Part shown: positions 23,001 through 23,062 of the stretch, in pieces
Layout: each line of letters begins with the position of its first letter
How positions within the stretch are numbered: position 1 is the first letter of the stretch
Source of the DNA: Veillonella sp.
GTDB taxonomy: Bacteria > Bacillota > Negativicutes > Veillonellales > Veillonellaceae
Direction: 5' to 3'
Length of the DNA: 23,062 nucleotides
Assembly (NCBI RefSeq): GCF_019414865.1
Contig: NZ_DXLG01000011.1
Location: forward strand, 1 to 23,062
Translations under genes and position numbers: made by a program
Notes under the pieces: model-generated
The model's database searches: none
What the model was told of the DNA's origin: nothing
The model's input: the letters and a program-made list of their open reading frames with translations, nothing else

Positions 23001-23062
23001 TGCTTACTCCTTATTCTAATAGTGCTTTTACATACTAATATAGTTTGTGAAAGCCTCTATTT

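Overview
The window looks like a chromosomal segment of a low-GC anaerobe of the Negativicutes, most probably Veillonella. This is inferred from protein style, base composition, strong GGAGG ribosome-binding sites and gene content; no database search was run. I see no insertion sequence, phage, CRISPR array or rRNA. It reads as core genome with several interesting regulatory RNAs.

Layout. (1) 1-1500: the 3' end of a tRNA-Val(TAC) with its terminator, then two convergent genes for exported proteins of unknown function that share a bidirectional terminator. (2) 1612-14480, minus strand: a long co-oriented cluster. In order of transcription it holds phosphoglucomutase, an ACT-domain protein and UPF0210 protein pair, a WecA/TagO-type polyprenyl-phosphate sugar-phosphate transferase, an intrinsic terminator, UDP-GlcNAc 2-epimerase, then atpZ, atpI and the complete F-type ATP synthase operon atpBEFHAGDC with a terminator after atpC. 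An internal promoter probably lies between atpI and atpB. (3) 14564-17284: a minus-strand YitT-family membrane protein divergent from a plus-strand ispE-gntR pair overlapping by ATGA. (4) 17373-20489: an alanine/glycine:cation symporter and a glutamate dehydrogenase, each with its own promoter and terminator. A CRP/FNR-like palindrome overlaps the proposed gdh -10 box. (5) 20508-23000, minus strand: exoA (xth), queC and queT, with a 488-base gap between queC and queT.

The most interesting part is that gap. The queT leader contains an intrinsic terminator whose 5' arm and loop are perfectly complementary over 9 bases to the A-rich tail of an upstream hairpin. This is a classic antiterminator/terminator switch, very likely a preQ1-responsive riboswitch, but its loop does not cleanly match the preQ1-I consensus that I know. 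Next to it is a GC-rich rod-shaped RNA of about 208 nt with a long closing stem, a symmetric 14/14-nt central bubble and an apical stem, which is the architecture of 6S RNA.

Functionally the window joins energy conservation (ATP synthase), envelope precursor supply (pgm, wecA, wecB), isoprenoid synthesis (ispE), amino-acid uptake and nitrogen metabolism (symporter, GDH), tRNA queuosine modification (queC, queT) and base-excision repair (exoA). Several starts in naive six-frame ORFs are too long. I trimmed atpD, atpZ, wecB, the ACT gene, YitT, gntR, queT and queC to starts that have a proper ribosome-binding site or coupling.
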